64,000 nucleotides of DNA from Streptomyces sp. NRRL WC-3605 (GCF_001509795.1 NZ_LLZN01000060.1:1-64000); one strand, 5' to 3'. Counted from the stretch's first letter, positions 26,906-36,290 are shown. A program made the numbers and translations. Notes: generated by a model not told the origin, from the sequence alone.

Positions 26906-29283
26906 ACACCGACGTGGCCGTAGAGACCACCCCCGAGACCCCCCTCTGGAACGACCCCGCCCAGCCCGTCGCCGCCCGCGTCGACGCGCTGATCGGCGCC
27001 ATGACCCTGCAGGAGAAGATCGCCCAGCTGTACGGCGTGTGGGTCGGAGCCTCCGACCAGGGCGGCGAAGTGGCCCCGCACCAGCACGACATGGAGGAGG
27101 CCGTCGACCTGGACGCCCTGCTCCCCGCCGGTCTGGGCCAGCTCACCCGCCCCTTCGGCACGGTGCCCGTCGACCCCGCCCTCGGCGCGGTGTCGCTGAT
27201 GCGCACCCAGGCCCGGATCGCCGGCGCGAACCGCTTCGGCATTCCCGCGCTCGCCCACGAGGAGTGCCTCGCCGGCTTCGCCGCCTGGGGCGCCACCGCC
27301 TACCCCGTCCCGCTGTCCTGGGGCGCCACCTTCGACCCCGCGCTGGTCCGCTCGATGGCCGAGGCCATCGGCCGGGACATGCGCTCGGTCGGCGTCCACC
27401 AGGGCCTCGCGCCCGTCCTGGACGTGGTGCGCGACGCCCGCTGGGGCCGCGTCGAGGAGACCATCGGCGAGGACCCGTATCTCGTCGGGACGATCGGCAC
27501 CGCCTATGTGAGCGGCCTGGAGGCGGCCGGCATCGTCGCCACCCTCAAGCACTTCGTCGGCTACTCCGCCTCCCGCGCGGGGCGCAACCTCGCGCCCACC
27601 TCCGTGGGTCCGCGCGAGCGCGCCGACGTGCTGCTCCCGCCGTTCGAGATGGCGATCCGCGAGGGCGGAGCCCGTTCGGTGATGCACGCCTACACCGACA
27701 CCGACGGCGTGCCCTCCGCCGCCGACGAGGCGCTGCTCACCGGACTGCTCCGGGACACCTGGGGCTTCGACGGCACCGTCGTCGCGGACTACTTCGGCAT
27801 CGCCTTCCTGAAGACGCTGCACGGCATCGCCGGTGACTTCGGCGACGCCGCGGGCACCGCCCTGAAGGCCGGTGTCGACGTCGAGCTGCCCACGGTCAAG
27901 ACGTTCGGGGCGCCCCTCGTCGCGGCCGTCACCGAGGGCCGGGTGCCGGAGGAGGTCGTCGACCGCGCCCTGCGTCGTGTCCTCACCCAGAAGGCCCAGC
28001 TCGGCCTGCTCGACCCGGACTGGAGCCCCGTACCGCCCGCGCTCGACGGCGCCGACCTGAGCGACGCCGAGGCGCTGCGCGGCAGGATCGACCTGGACCG
28101 CACCGCGAACCGGGAACTGGCCCGGCGGATCGCCGAGCAGGCGGTCGTCCTGGTCAGCAATGACGGCACCCTGCCCCTCACCCGCCCCCGCCGGATCGCC
28201 CTGGTCGGCCCCAACGCGACCGAGGCCACCGCGGTGCTCGGCTGCTACTCGTTCCCGCTGCACGTCGGCGTGCAGCACCCCGAGTTCCCCGTCGGGCTCG
28301 AACTGCCCACGCTGCGGGACACGTTGACGGCCGAGTTCCCGGCCGCGGAGATCGTCTCCGTCCGCGGCACCGGTGTCGACGACGGGGACCTCTCCGGCAT
28401 CGGCGCGGCGGCCGACGCGGCCCGTGACGCCGACGTCGTCGTCGCCGTCCTCGGCGACCGCGCGGGGCTGTTCGGGCGCGGGACGAGCGGGGAGGGCTGC
28501 GACGCCGAGTCGCTGGCACTGCCCGGCGCCCAGCAGCAGCTGCTCGACGCGCTGCTCGACTCCGGTACGCCGGTCGTCACCGTCCTGCTCGCCGGGCGGC
28601 CGTACGCCCTCGGCCGGGCCGTCGCCGAGAGCGCGGCGATCGTGCAGTCGTTCTTCCCGGGCGAGGAGGGCACCCGTGCGATCGCGGGCGTCCTCAGCGG
28701 CCGTACGAACCCGTCGGGGCGGCTCCCGGTCAGCGTGCCGCGCGGTGCGGGCGCACAGCCCTCCACCTACCTCGGCGCACGTCTCGCCCAGGCCAGCGAG
28801 GTCTCCAACATCGACCCGACCCCTGCCTTCGGTTTCGGGCACGGGCTGTCGTACACCACGTTCGCGTGGGGCGATCTGGCGGTCGGCACCGGACAGGCGC
28901 CCACGGACGGGGAGTTCACGCTGGCCCTGACGGTCCGCAACACCGGTGACCGTACCGGGACCGAGGTGGTCCAGCTCTACCTGCACGACCCGGTCGCGTC
29001 CGTCGTCCAGCCCGTCCAGCGTCTCGTCGGCTACGCCCGCGTGCCGCTGGAGCCGGGCGAGGCGCGCCGCGTCCACGTCACCGTCCCGGCCGACGTCGCC
29101 TCGTTCACCGGGCGCGACGGGCATCGCGTCGTGGAGCCCGGCGAGCTGGAACTCCGCCTGGCCGCGTCCAGCAGCGACACCCGGCTGACGGCGACGGTCA
29201 CCCTGACCGGCCCCGCCCGCCGGGTGGACCACACCCGCCGCTTCCACGCGGTCCTGACCCAGGAGCCGGCGGAGCAGGTCTGA
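26902..29283 (+). CDS. bxlA: Intracellular GH3 beta-xylosidase BxlA
   Basis: The 793-residue cytoplasmic enzyme (no signal) has the GH3 (beta/alpha)8 domain, a nucleophile Asp in VVADYFG (near residue 295), a central alpha/beta sandwich and a C-terminal fibronectin-III-like domain (about 650-780). The segments LTLQEKIAQLYG-like, HEECLAG and GRVEETIGEDP are family hallmarks. The GTG at 26902 overlaps the bxlG stop and has a GGAGGAAA site. It should split imported xylobiose to xylose. An alpha-arabinosidase or beta-glucosidase side activity is possible in GH3. Confidence 0.92.
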   Translation: MNTDVAVETTPETPLWNDPAQPVAARVDALIGAMTLQEKIAQLYGVWVGASDQGGEVAPHQHDMEEAVDLDALLPAGLGQLTRPFGTVPVDPALGAVSLMRTQARIAGANRFGIPALAHEECLAGFAAWGATAYPVPLSWGATFDPALVRSMAEAIGRDMRSVGVHQGLAPVLDVVRDARWGRVEETIGEDPYLVGTIGTAYVSGLEAAGIVATLKHFVGYSASRAGRNLAPTSVGPRERADVLLPPFEMAIREGGARSVMHAYTDTDGVPSAADEALLTGLLRDTWGFDGTVVADYFGIAFLKTLHGIAGDFGDAAGTALKAGVDVELPTVKTFGAPLVAAVTEGRVPEEVVDRALRRVLTQKAQLGLLDPDWSPVPPALDGADLSDAEALRGRIDLDRTANRELARRIAEQAVVLVSNDGTLPLTRPRRIALVGPNATEATAVLGCYSFPLHVGVQHPEFPVGLELPTLRDTLTAEFPAAEIVSVRGTGVDDGDLSGIGAAADAARDADVVVAVLGDRAGLFGRGTSGEGCDAESLALPGAQQQLLDALLDSGTPVVTVLLAGRPYALGRAVAESAAIVQSFFPGEEGTRAIAGVLSGRTNPSGRLPVSVPRGAGAQPSTYLGARLAQASEVSNIDPTPAFGFGHGLSYTTFAWGDLAVGTGQAPTDGEFTLALTVRNTGDRTGTEVVQLYLHDPVASVVQPVQRLVGYARVPLEPGEARRVHVTVPADVASFTGRDGHRVVEPGELELRLAASSSDTRLTATVTLTGPARRVDHTRRFHAVLTQEPAEQV

Positions 29284-29298
29284 GACACGCGGACGAGC

Positions 29299-29340
29299 GC
29301 ACAGCGAAGGGCCCGGCCGAAGCCGGGCCCTTCGCTGTGC
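29299..29340. terminator. bxl operon terminator
   Basis: A perfect 19-bp stem with a CGAA loop starts 16 nt after bxlA and also ends just before the convergent mini-gene at 29355. Confidence 0.9.
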
Positions 29341-29354
29341 GGTGATGCGCTACG

Positions 29355-29525
29355 TCACCATCGGTACCAGCGGCCACGACCACCACCCGCGGTGGTGGAG
29401 CGCATCACGAAGCCGAGCAGCCACACGACCAGCACGACGACCGCGATCCACCACAGGGCCTTGAGGGCGAAGCCCGCACCGAACAGGATGAGGGCCAGAA
29501 GAAGAACAAGAAGCAGGGGAACCAT
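29355..29525 (-). CDS. Hydrophobic mini-protein
   Basis: The 56-residue protein has two adjacent hydrophobic helices rich in Leu and Val (about residues 2-20 and 23-42) and a Gly/Arg/Trp tail (GRGRWYRW). It belongs to the small hydrophobic proteins common in Streptomyces (DUF5670-like), often linked to stress responses. The ATG at 29525 has an AGGAGG site 9 nt upstream, which decides against the longer in-frame start at 29630. Function is unknown. Confidence 0.8.
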   Translation of the reverse strand: MVPLLLVLLLALILFGAGFALKALWWIAVVVLVVWLLGFVMRSTTAGGGRGRWYRW

Positions 29526-29669
29526 AGTTATCAACCTCCTGACCCTCGATTGCCCTGCGATCCTCAATCCATACACCGAGGATGCCTTGTTTATGCAGGG
29601 AAAGCTGGGGCAGGCGGTGACGTTGCGCAACGGCGGGCGATGAGTATCGCCCCGGGCGGCGGTCTATAG

Positions 29670-29695
29670 GAGCAGTACCGCCGAGCAGTACCGCC
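29670..29695 (+). repeat. Tandem 13-bp repeat upstream of the DHFR-like gene
   Basis: GAGCAGTACCGCC occurs twice head to tail, 22 nt before the ATG at 29718 and directly after a TATAGG hexamer. It could be an operator or a small slippage duplication. Confidence 0.8.
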
Positions 29696-29717
29696 CTCGC
29701 ACCCCTGGAGCCTCGCC

Positions 29718-30293
29718 ATGACCGCCACCTACACGTTCGACGTCTTCTCCAGCCTCGACGGATTCGGTGCCGCCGGCGGTGACTGGACGGGCTACTGGGG
29801 CAAGCAGGGCCCCGAGCTCCTCGAGCACCGCCTCTCGCTGTACACCGAGCAGCAGCGGATGGTGTTCGGCGCCCACACCTACCGCGCCTTCGCCCAGTTG
29901 ATCGCCTCGGAGACGGAGGAGGCGGTGCACGACCCCTGGGTCACCCGGATGCGCAACATGCCGGCCACGGTGGTGTCGAGCACACTCCAGGAGCCCCTCG
30001 ACTGGCCGGACGCCCGGGTCGTCCGCGGGGACGCCGTGGACGTCGTCGCCCGTATCAAGGAGGAGTCGGAGGTACCGCTCCGCTCGCACGGGAGTCTGTC
30101 GATGAACCGGGCGCTGCTGGCCGCCGGACTCGTCGACCGCGTCCAGGTGACGCTGTTCCCCGTGATCACGGGCAGGACCGGCCTGGACCCGATCTTCCAG
30201 GGCGCGGCCGACTTCGATCTCGAGCTGATCGACCACCGCACGCTCGACGGGCACATCCAGGAGCTCACCTACCGTCCGACCCTGCATCCCTGA
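29718..30293 (+). CDS. Dihydrofolate reductase / RibD C-terminal family protein
   Basis: The 191-residue protein has the RibD-C/DHFR-like Rossmann variant (TFDVFSSLDGFGA at the start, MVFGAHTYRAF, SHGSLSMNRALLAAGLVDRVQVTLFPVITG). Such stand-alone proteins are NADPH-dependent reductases of unknown substrate, often recorded as YwjB/YyaP-like. Length is normal. It is monocistronic, followed by a terminator at 30309. Confidence 0.88.
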   Translation: MTATYTFDVFSSLDGFGAAGGDWTGYWGKQGPELLEHRLSLYTEQQRMVFGAHTYRAFAQLIASETEEAVHDPWVTRMRNMPATVVSSTLQEPLDWPDARVVRGDAVDVVARIKEESEVPLRSHGSLSMNRALLAAGLVDRVQVTLFPVITGRTGLDPIFQGAADFDLELIDHRTLDGHIQELTYRPTLHP

Positions 30294-30308
30294 CCGCGTC
30301 CGCACCTC

Positions 30309-30344
30309 GACGTGCCCCGAGCCCCGGAGGGTTCGGGGCACGTC
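30309..30344 (+). terminator. Terminator after the DHFR-like gene
   Basis: A 15-bp stem with one G-U position (30309-30323 against 30330-30344) lies 16 nt after the stop. Confidence 0.8.
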
Positions 30345-30619
30345 CGCGTTCCGGGCGGACCACCCCGGCTGACGCCCGGTCAGTTCACCCCTCCTGTGCG
30401 CGGTGTCACAGACATCACCCGCCATCCAAGTTGCCCACATCACAGCGGAAATGCCCGAATAGGCCCAAGCTCGACCAGGACACAGAGGCCCGAACTGGGC
30501 CTTATCGGCGTCGATTTGGATATGCCTACCTAAGTGACGCACGCCACAGCGCCGGTGACGCACGCCCCCCGCGCCCGCCGTAGCGACGTACGCCCCCGCT
30601 CCCCACGAGAGGTGCCACC
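30345..30619 (+). promoter_or_regulatory. Upstream region of the type III PKS, with repeats
   Basis: No gene is seen. The region has an imperfect inverted repeat (ATAGGCCCA at 30460 and TGGGCCTTAT at 30496) and a 12-bp direct repeat GTGACGCACGCC at 30534 and 30555, offset by 21 bp, about two helical turns. A weaker third copy lies at 30583. These are candidate regulator sites. Confidence 0.5.
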
Positions 30620-31804
30620 ATGCCCGCGTTCCTGTGCCCCCCGGCCGTGATCCACGGCGAACACACCGTGAAGACCAGCGAGATCGTGGCCGAGGTCCAC
30701 GACCGGCATCCCGACGCCGCGTGGGCCCCGCGCGTCGAGGGCATCGCCGCCAGTACGGGAATCGAGGCGAGGGGCTGGATGCTGCCGCTCCAGTCCGCCG
30801 TGGCCCCCGGCCGGGGGAACGGTCTCCCGGCCGCCGGCGCCGGCGCGGCCCGTGCCGCACTGGCCCGTGACGGGTTCACCCAGCAGGACGCGGACCGGGT
30901 GATCGCCGCCCTCGAGGCGATACCCGCGCCGCAGACCGTCCAGGAGCGCACCGCGCCCGCCTGGGAGGCCGTGCAGGCGTACGGCGAGCGCGCGGCGCGC
31001 GGCGCCCTCCAGAGCGCCGGGCTCGACGCCTCGGACGTCGACTGCGTGATCACCAGCAACTCCACCACCCCGGCCCTGCCGGGGCTGGACGTCTCCCTCG
31101 CCAACCGGCTCCCGCTGCGCGAGGACGTGCTGCTGCTCCCCGCCACCCAGTGGGCCTGCATCGCCGGGACCCGCTCGCTGGCCCTGGCCGCCGACCTCGT
31201 GGCCGCAGACCCCGACCGGGTGGTCCTCGTCGTGATCTCCGAGGCGCTGAGCACCACCTACCAGCCCGCCGACGACACCCTGGAGTCGCTGATCGTCCGG
31301 CTGCTGTTCGCGGACACGGCGGTCGCCGCCGTCGTCACCGGCCGCCCCCGGCCCGAGTCCGTCCTGCGGCTGGACTCCTCCTGGAACCACACCCTGCCCG
31401 GCACCCAGGACCTGCACCGCCTGGACACCCGCGCGGACGGCACCCACTTCGTGATGGACCGGCGCGGCCCGCGCGCCGTGCAGGAGACGGTCACCGCCAT
31501 GTGGCAGTGGCTCCAGGAGCGCTACGGAGAGCACCCCGAGGCCTGGCACCCCGACGTGCTCCTCGCGCACCCCGGCGGGACCCGGGTGCTGGAGTACATG
31601 GAGCAGACGATGCCCGAGGCGTGGCCGTCCGGGCTGCTGGAGTACAGCCGGGACAGCTACACGAGCGGCAACCGCGGAGGCGCGGCCGTGTTCGACATCA
31701 TGCGCCGGGCGCACGACGCCGGGCAGCCGGCGGGCAGCCGCGCGGTGCTGTACGCGGCGGCGCCCGGCCTCACGGCGACCGCCCTGGAAGGCGAGTGGCT
31801 CTAG
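30620..31804 (+). CDS. Type III polyketide synthase
   Basis: The 394-residue thiolase-fold enzyme has the chalcone-synthase-type triad: Cys in QWACIAG (near residue 178), His in LAHPGG (near 316) and Asn in TSGNRGG (near 350). It would extend an acyl-CoA starter with malonyl units and cyclise it to a pyrone or phenol. The motifs differ from those I know of RppA and germicidin synthase (no QLGCAAGG), so it belongs to another subclass and the product cannot be named. No tailoring genes are adjacent. The ATG at 30620 follows a GAGAGG site. Confidence 0.9.
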   Translation: MPAFLCPPAVIHGEHTVKTSEIVAEVHDRHPDAAWAPRVEGIAASTGIEARGWMLPLQSAVAPGRGNGLPAAGAGAARAALARDGFTQQDADRVIAALEAIPAPQTVQERTAPAWEAVQAYGERAARGALQSAGLDASDVDCVITSNSTTPALPGLDVSLANRLPLREDVLLLPATQWACIAGTRSLALAADLVAADPDRVVLVVISEALSTTYQPADDTLESLIVRLLFADTAVAAVVTGRPRPESVLRLDSSWNHTLPGTQDLHRLDTRADGTHFVMDRRGPRAVQETVTAMWQWLQERYGEHPEAWHPDVLLAHPGGTRVLEYMEQTMPEAWPSGLLEYSRDSYTSGNRGGAAVFDIMRRAHDAGQPAGSRAVLYAAAPGLTATALEGEWL

Positions 31805-31817
31805 GTCATCGCGCCTC

Positions 31818-33980
31818 TCACCGTCCGACCGACGCCCAGACCACCTTGCCGTCGTCGGTCCAGCGCACGCCCCACCGGGTGGTGAGCCCGTGCACGACGT
31901 GCAGACCGCGGCCGCTGTCCGCGAGGAGCTCCTTGCGGGCCAGCCGGGGCCTGCCGTTGCCGGTGTCGCCCACCTCGCACAGCAGCTGCCCGTGCCCGGT
32001 CCTGATCAGCCGAACCGTGAGGGGGCCGCGGGCGAAGCGGACCGCGTTGGCGACCAGCTCGCCGACCACCAGCAGCACGCTGTCCCGCGTGTCCTCCCTG
32101 GTCCCCCACCGCTCCAGCAGCCCGGTGACCAGCGCCCGCGCCCGGGCCGGCGCGTCGCCGCGGGCCGGCATCCGCCAGGTCGCCGTGTCCTCCTTGCGGT
32201 AGCCGATCATGCGGGCGAGCAGCAGGGTGACGTCGTCGCGCCGGTGCGGGGGCGCCAGCGAGGCGACGACCCGCCGCGCCGCCTGATCCAGCCGGTCCCA
32301 CGGGTCCACGGCGGACACCGCGTCGGACAGCCGGCCGATGCCCTCGTCGATCGACATCGCGGGATCCTCCACCAGGCCGTCGGTGTAGAGCGCGAGCATC
32401 GCACCGGGGGGCGCGGCGAACGTGTACACGTCGAACGGCTCGCGCAGCGCGAACTCGGCGCCCAGCCCGGGGTGCGGGCGCACCGCGACCGGGCCGGCGG
32501 TCCCGTCCGGGGGTACCAGGACCGGGGGCAGGTGCCCGGCGCTGGCCAGCTCCACCCGGTGGCTGACCGGGTCGTACACGGCGATGCAGCAGGTCGAGCC
32601 GAGGGCGCTGTAGCCGGCGGCCAGCCCGGACTCCGCGTCGTCCAGCAGGGACACCGTCTCGTCCAGGTGCTCCAGCACCTCGCCGGGCGCGAGCCCCGCG
32701 GACAGCAGCGCGCGGGCCTCCATGCTGAGCTGGCCCATGGTGGCGGCCGCTCCGAGGCCGTGCCCGACGACGTCCCCGACGACCATCGCGGTGCGGCCGT
32801 CGGGCAGCGGGAAGCTGTTGACCCAGTCCCCTCCGACGCCGGCGCTGTCCGGGGTGGCGGGCTGGTAGACGCTGGCGGTCTCGATGGTGTCGCCCGCGGA
32901 CCGGGGCAGCAGGCGGCGCTGCAGGGCCAGGACCTGGGTGTGCTCGCGCTGGTGCTGACGGGCGAGGTCGACGTGGTGGGCGGTCCGGGCGACCAGTTCC
33001 CGCAGGTCGAACAGCTCGCTGTCCTCGAAGGGCCGGTCCGCGCGCCGCCACACCTCCGCCACGCCCAGGACGACGGGCGGCTCGCCGTCCAGCACCAGGG
33101 GCACGCACACCACACAGGCCGCCTGGTCGCCGGGGATCAGGGTCCGGGCGAGACGCGGGCTGCCGAGCACCCGTTCGATGGCCGCCCGGTCGGGCAGGAC
33201 GACGGCCTGCGCGGGATCGTCGCGCCGGATCGCGTGGGACAGGAGGCGGCTCGCGTCGCCCGGCAGGTCGTCGCCGGGCGTGACATAGCCGTCGGGCCAC
33301 GCCCGGTCCGGTACGAGGGCGGCGCGGCGCAGCCGGACGCGCCCCTGCGGGCGGCCGGCGACCACCTCGCCGGTCCACACGGCGAAGTCGAGGTCGATGG
33401 CGGCCACGTCGCCCCAGGCCAGCAGGGACTCCGCCAGCGACTGCGCGGTCTCGCCGATGTCCAGCGAGGTGCCGATCGCGGTCTCGGCGGCGTACAGGTG
33501 CAGCCGCCTCGCCATGGCGATCAGGGAGACCGTCAGGCCCTCCTGGGGCGGGGCGGCGGCCAGGATGCTCATGGAGACGACCAGCTCCGAGCCGTCGCGG
33601 CGCCGCAGCCGCTGCACCCGGGCGACATGCGGTTCACCGGTGTCGAGGACCTGCCGCAGCCTGCGGGTCACCGTGGGGACGTCCCCGGGCGGCAGGAGGT
33701 CGACGAAGGGGAGCCCGGGGACGGGTTCGATCCCTTCGAAGACGGGGGCCTCCAGGTTGAAGTCCGTGATCCTCAGGTCCCGGTCCAGGTTGACGGCGCC
33801 CAGTATCTGCTCCGGGCGTCCCCCGCCTCGCCGCGGCCGGTCGCGCTGCCGCGGTGTGTTCTCGCCGCGCGGCGTGCCGGTACCGGGCTCCTCGTCGTCC
33901 CCGTGCGGGATGTACTCCCCCAGTGCGCCGCTGACCATGTCGTACGGCGACGCAGACGACGGAGGAGGCGTGGAGTCCAT
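31818..33980 (-). CDS. PAS-GAF-SpoIIE phosphatase with C-terminal kinase-like ATPase domain
   Basis: The 720-residue signalling protein has a PAS-like domain (about 60-165), a GAF domain (about 170-345), a PP2C/SpoIIE phosphatase (about 360-575; VGGDWVNSF, VGDVVGHG, LYTDGLVE, RRDDVTLLL), and an HATPase_c_2 domain (about 595-720; GELVANAVRFA, GRGLHVV) of the RsbW/SpoIIAB type. One polypeptide therefore combines an anti-anti-sigma phosphatase and an anti-sigma-kinase-like module. It probably controls an anti-sigma/anti-anti-sigma switch. The ATG at 33980 has a GAGAGA site. It is convergent with the PKS gene. Confidence 0.93.
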   Translation of the reverse strand: MDSTPPPSSASPYDMVSGALGEYIPHGDDEEPGTGTPRGENTPRQRDRPRRGGGRPEQILGAVNLDRDLRITDFNLEAPVFEGIEPVPGLPFVDLLPPGDVPTVTRRLRQVLDTGEPHVARVQRLRRRDGSELVVSMSILAAAPPQEGLTVSLIAMARRLHLYAAETAIGTSLDIGETAQSLAESLLAWGDVAAIDLDFAVWTGEVVAGRPQGRVRLRRAALVPDRAWPDGYVTPGDDLPGDASRLLSHAIRRDDPAQAVVLPDRAAIERVLGSPRLARTLIPGDQAACVVCVPLVLDGEPPVVLGVAEVWRRADRPFEDSELFDLRELVARTAHHVDLARQHQREHTQVLALQRRLLPRSAGDTIETASVYQPATPDSAGVGGDWVNSFPLPDGRTAMVVGDVVGHGLGAAATMGQLSMEARALLSAGLAPGEVLEHLDETVSLLDDAESGLAAGYSALGSTCCIAVYDPVSHRVELASAGHLPPVLVPPDGTAGPVAVRPHPGLGAEFALREPFDVYTFAAPPGAMLALYTDGLVEDPAMSIDEGIGRLSDAVSAVDPWDRLDQAARRVVASLAPPHRRDDVTLLLARMIGYRKEDTATWRMPARGDAPARARALVTGLLERWGTREDTRDSVLLVVGELVANAVRFARGPLTVRLIRTGHGQLLCEVGDTGNGRPRLARKELLADSGRGLHVVHGLTTRWGVRWTDDGKVVWASVGR

Positions 33981-34197
33981 GCGGTTCTCTCAGCTCGCTC
34001 GCCGGCCACGGCACACCGCCGGGGCCGTACCGGAACCAGGGTGACGGGATCCCGAGATCTCTGGCCGCACACCTCATTGAATAACACCCGGCTCGGCTTC
34101 GCCCACAGCAGCGGGCCGGAGAGCGGTCACGCGGAGTGACGGGCGGGGTGACGGACGGCGGAGGCGCCGGGGACGCCGGCCAGGTCCGGGGCCTCCG

Positions 34198-34203
34198 TAT
34201 CCT
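34198..34203 (+). promoter_or_regulatory. -10 box for a leaderless GlxA-type regulator mRNA
   Basis: TATCCT lies 7 nt before the GTG at 34211, and no ribosome site is present. No clear -35 is seen. Confidence 0.45.
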
Positions 34204-34210
34204 CGTCCCC

Positions 34211-35167
34211 GTGTCACTCCCCCGTCTGCACCGTGTCGCCGTCCTCGTCAGCGAGGGCGCCAAACCGCTCGACGTCGGCATTCCCGCGCAGGTCTTCACG
34301 ACCCGGGCGAGCATGCCGTACGAGGTGCGCGTGTGCGGGGCGACGCCCGGTCTCGTGACCGGCGGGGACGGGCTGTCGTACGCGGTCGCCCACGGCCTGG
34401 ACGCGCTCGCCTGGGCGGACATCGTCTTCGTGCCGGGCTACCGGCATCCGGACCGCGACGACCCGCCCCGGCCGGTCGTCGACGCGCTGATCGAGGCGCA
34501 CGCCCGGGGCGCGCGGCTCGCCGCCATCTCCACCGGTGCCTTCACGCTCGCCGCCACCGGCCTGCTCGACGGGCGGCGCGCCACGACGCACTGGCACTAC
34601 ACCCGGGCCCTCGCCGCCCGGCATCCGCAGATCCAGGTCGACGAGAACGTCCTGTTCGTCGACGAGGGCAGCGTGCTGACCTCGGCCGGTGCCGCATCTG
34701 GTATCGACCTGTGCCTGCACATCCTGCGCGGCGACCTCGGGGTGGCCGCCTCCAACCACGCGGCCCGCCGGCTGGTGGCGGCCCCGTACCGCAGCGGCGG
34801 GCAGGCCCAGTACGTCCCGCGCAGTGTGCCGGAGCCGCTGGGCGAGCGGTTCGGCGCCACCCGGGAGTGGGCGCTGCGCCGGCTCGGGGAGCCGTTGACC
34901 CTCGACGTCCTGGCGCGGCAGGCGGGGGTGTCGGCACGCACGTTCTCCCGGAGGTTCGTGGAGGAGACCGGCTACACGCCCATGCAGTGGGTGATGCGGG
35001 CCCGGATCGATCTGGCCCGTGAGCTGCTGGAACGGTCGCAGCGCAGTGTCGAGCAGATCGCCGCCGACGTCGGGCTCGGCACCGGCGCGAATCTGCGGCT
35101 GCACTTCCAGCGCATCCTCGGCACGACGCCGAGCGACTACCGGCGCACGTTCACGCAGGGCGAGTGA
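34211..35167 (+). CDS. GlxA-type transcriptional regulator (DJ-1/PfpI plus AraC)
   Basis: The 318-residue protein has an N-terminal class-I amidotransferase-like domain (about 1-185; VAVLVSEGAKPLDVGIPAQVF) and a C-terminal AraC double helix-turn-helix (about 215-315; LARQAGVSARTFSRRF, then TPSDYRRTF). The Cys position of active amidotransferases reads STGAF here, so the domain probably senses rather than catalyses. I choose the GTG at 34211; 25 further codons upstream lack a site and are unlike the family. The target is unknown; GAPDH follows 111 nt downstream. Confidence 0.9.
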   Translation: MSLPRLHRVAVLVSEGAKPLDVGIPAQVFTTRASMPYEVRVCGATPGLVTGGDGLSYAVAHGLDALAWADIVFVPGYRHPDRDDPPRPVVDALIEAHARGARLAAISTGAFTLAATGLLDGRRATTHWHYTRALAARHPQIQVDENVLFVDEGSVLTSAGAASGIDLCLHILRGDLGVAASNHAARRLVAAPYRSGGQAQYVPRSVPEPLGERFGATREWALRRLGEPLTLDVLARQAGVSARTFSRRFVEETGYTPMQWVMRARIDLARELLERSQRSVEQIAADVGLGTGANLRLHFQRILGTTPSDYRRTFTQGE

Positions 35168-35278
35168 GGCGTCCCGGCCCCGCTGGCGGGATCCTTGCGA
35201 ACCGTGGCGGTCGCGCCACTGTCCGCCGGGGGCGGCGCGCGCGAGCCTGGGTGGTGGCAACAGGAAGGGACACCACTC

Positions 35279-36277
35279 ATGACTCGCATCGCCATCAACG
35301 GTTTCGGCCGCATCGGACGCAACGTGCTGCGCGCCCTGCTGGAGCGCGACAGCGCCCTCGAGATCGTCGCCGTCAACGACCTGACGGAGCCCGCGACGCT
35401 CGCCCGGCTGCTGGCGTTCGACAGCACGGCCGGCCGCCTCGGGCGCCCGGTGACGGTCGACGGGGACACCCTCGTGGTCGACGGGCGGCGCATCAAGGTC
35501 CTGGCCGAGCGTGAGCCGGCGCAGCTGCCCTGGGCCGAGCTGGGCGTGGACATCGTGCTGGAGGCCACCGGCCGGTTCACCTCGGCGAAGGCCGCCCGCG
35601 CGCACCTGGACGCCGGAGCCCGCAAGGTGCTGGTGAGCGCGCCGTCGGACGGCGCGGACGTCACCCTCGCCTACGGCGTCAACTCCGACTCCTACGACCC
35701 GGACCTGCACACCATCGTCTCGAACGCCTCGTGCACCACGAACGCGCTCGCGCCGCTGGCCAAGGTGCTGCACGACCTCGCCGGGATCGAGCACGGCTTC
35801 ATGACGACCGTGCACGCCTACACCCAGGAGCAGAACCTCCAGGACGGCCCGCACCGCGACGCCCGGCGTGCCCGCGCCGCCGGTGTCAACATCGTCCCGA
35901 CGACGACCGGCGCGGCCAAGGCGATCGGCCTGGTCCTGCCCGACCTCGACGGCAAGCTGTCCGGCGACTCGATCCGGGTGCCGGTACCGGTGGGCTCCAT
36001 CGTCGAGCTGAACACGACGGTCGCGCGGGACGTGACCCGCGAGGACGTGCTCGCCGCCTACCGCGCCGCGGCCGAGGGGCCGCTCGCCGGCGTCCTGGAG
36101 TACTCCGAGGACCCGCTGGTGTCCTCCGACATCACCGGCAACCCCGCCTCCTCGATCTTCGACTCGGCCCTGACCCGCGTCGACGGCCGCCACATCAAGG
36201 TGGTCGCCTGGTACGACAACGAGTGGGGCTTCTCCCACCGCGTGATCGACACGCTGGAACTGCTCGCCGCGCGCTGA
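35279..36277 (+). CDS. gap: Glyceraldehyde-3-phosphate dehydrogenase
   Basis: The 332-residue enzyme is full length. It has the NAD-binding INGFGRIGRN, the catalytic Cys in NASCTTN (near residue 150), the His in TTVHAYT, and the C-terminal WYDNEWGFSHR. It oxidises glyceraldehyde 3-phosphate to 1,3-bisphosphoglycerate with NAD. Streptomyces often has several copies. It is not clustered with pgk/tpi here, so it may be a secondary copy; the AraC-type regulator upstream could control it. The ATG at 35279 follows GGAAGGG. Confidence 0.95.
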   Translation: MTRIAINGFGRIGRNVLRALLERDSALEIVAVNDLTEPATLARLLAFDSTAGRLGRPVTVDGDTLVVDGRRIKVLAEREPAQLPWAELGVDIVLEATGRFTSAKAARAHLDAGARKVLVSAPSDGADVTLAYGVNSDSYDPDLHTIVSNASCTTNALAPLAKVLHDLAGIEHGFMTTVHAYTQEQNLQDGPHRDARRARAAGVNIVPTTTGAAKAIGLVLPDLDGKLSGDSIRVPVPVGSIVELNTTVARDVTREDVLAAYRAAAEGPLAGVLEYSEDPLVSSDITGNPASSIFDSALTRVDGRHIKVVAWYDNEWGFSHRVIDTLELLAAR

Positions 36278-36290
36278 GCGGTGACGGGAT

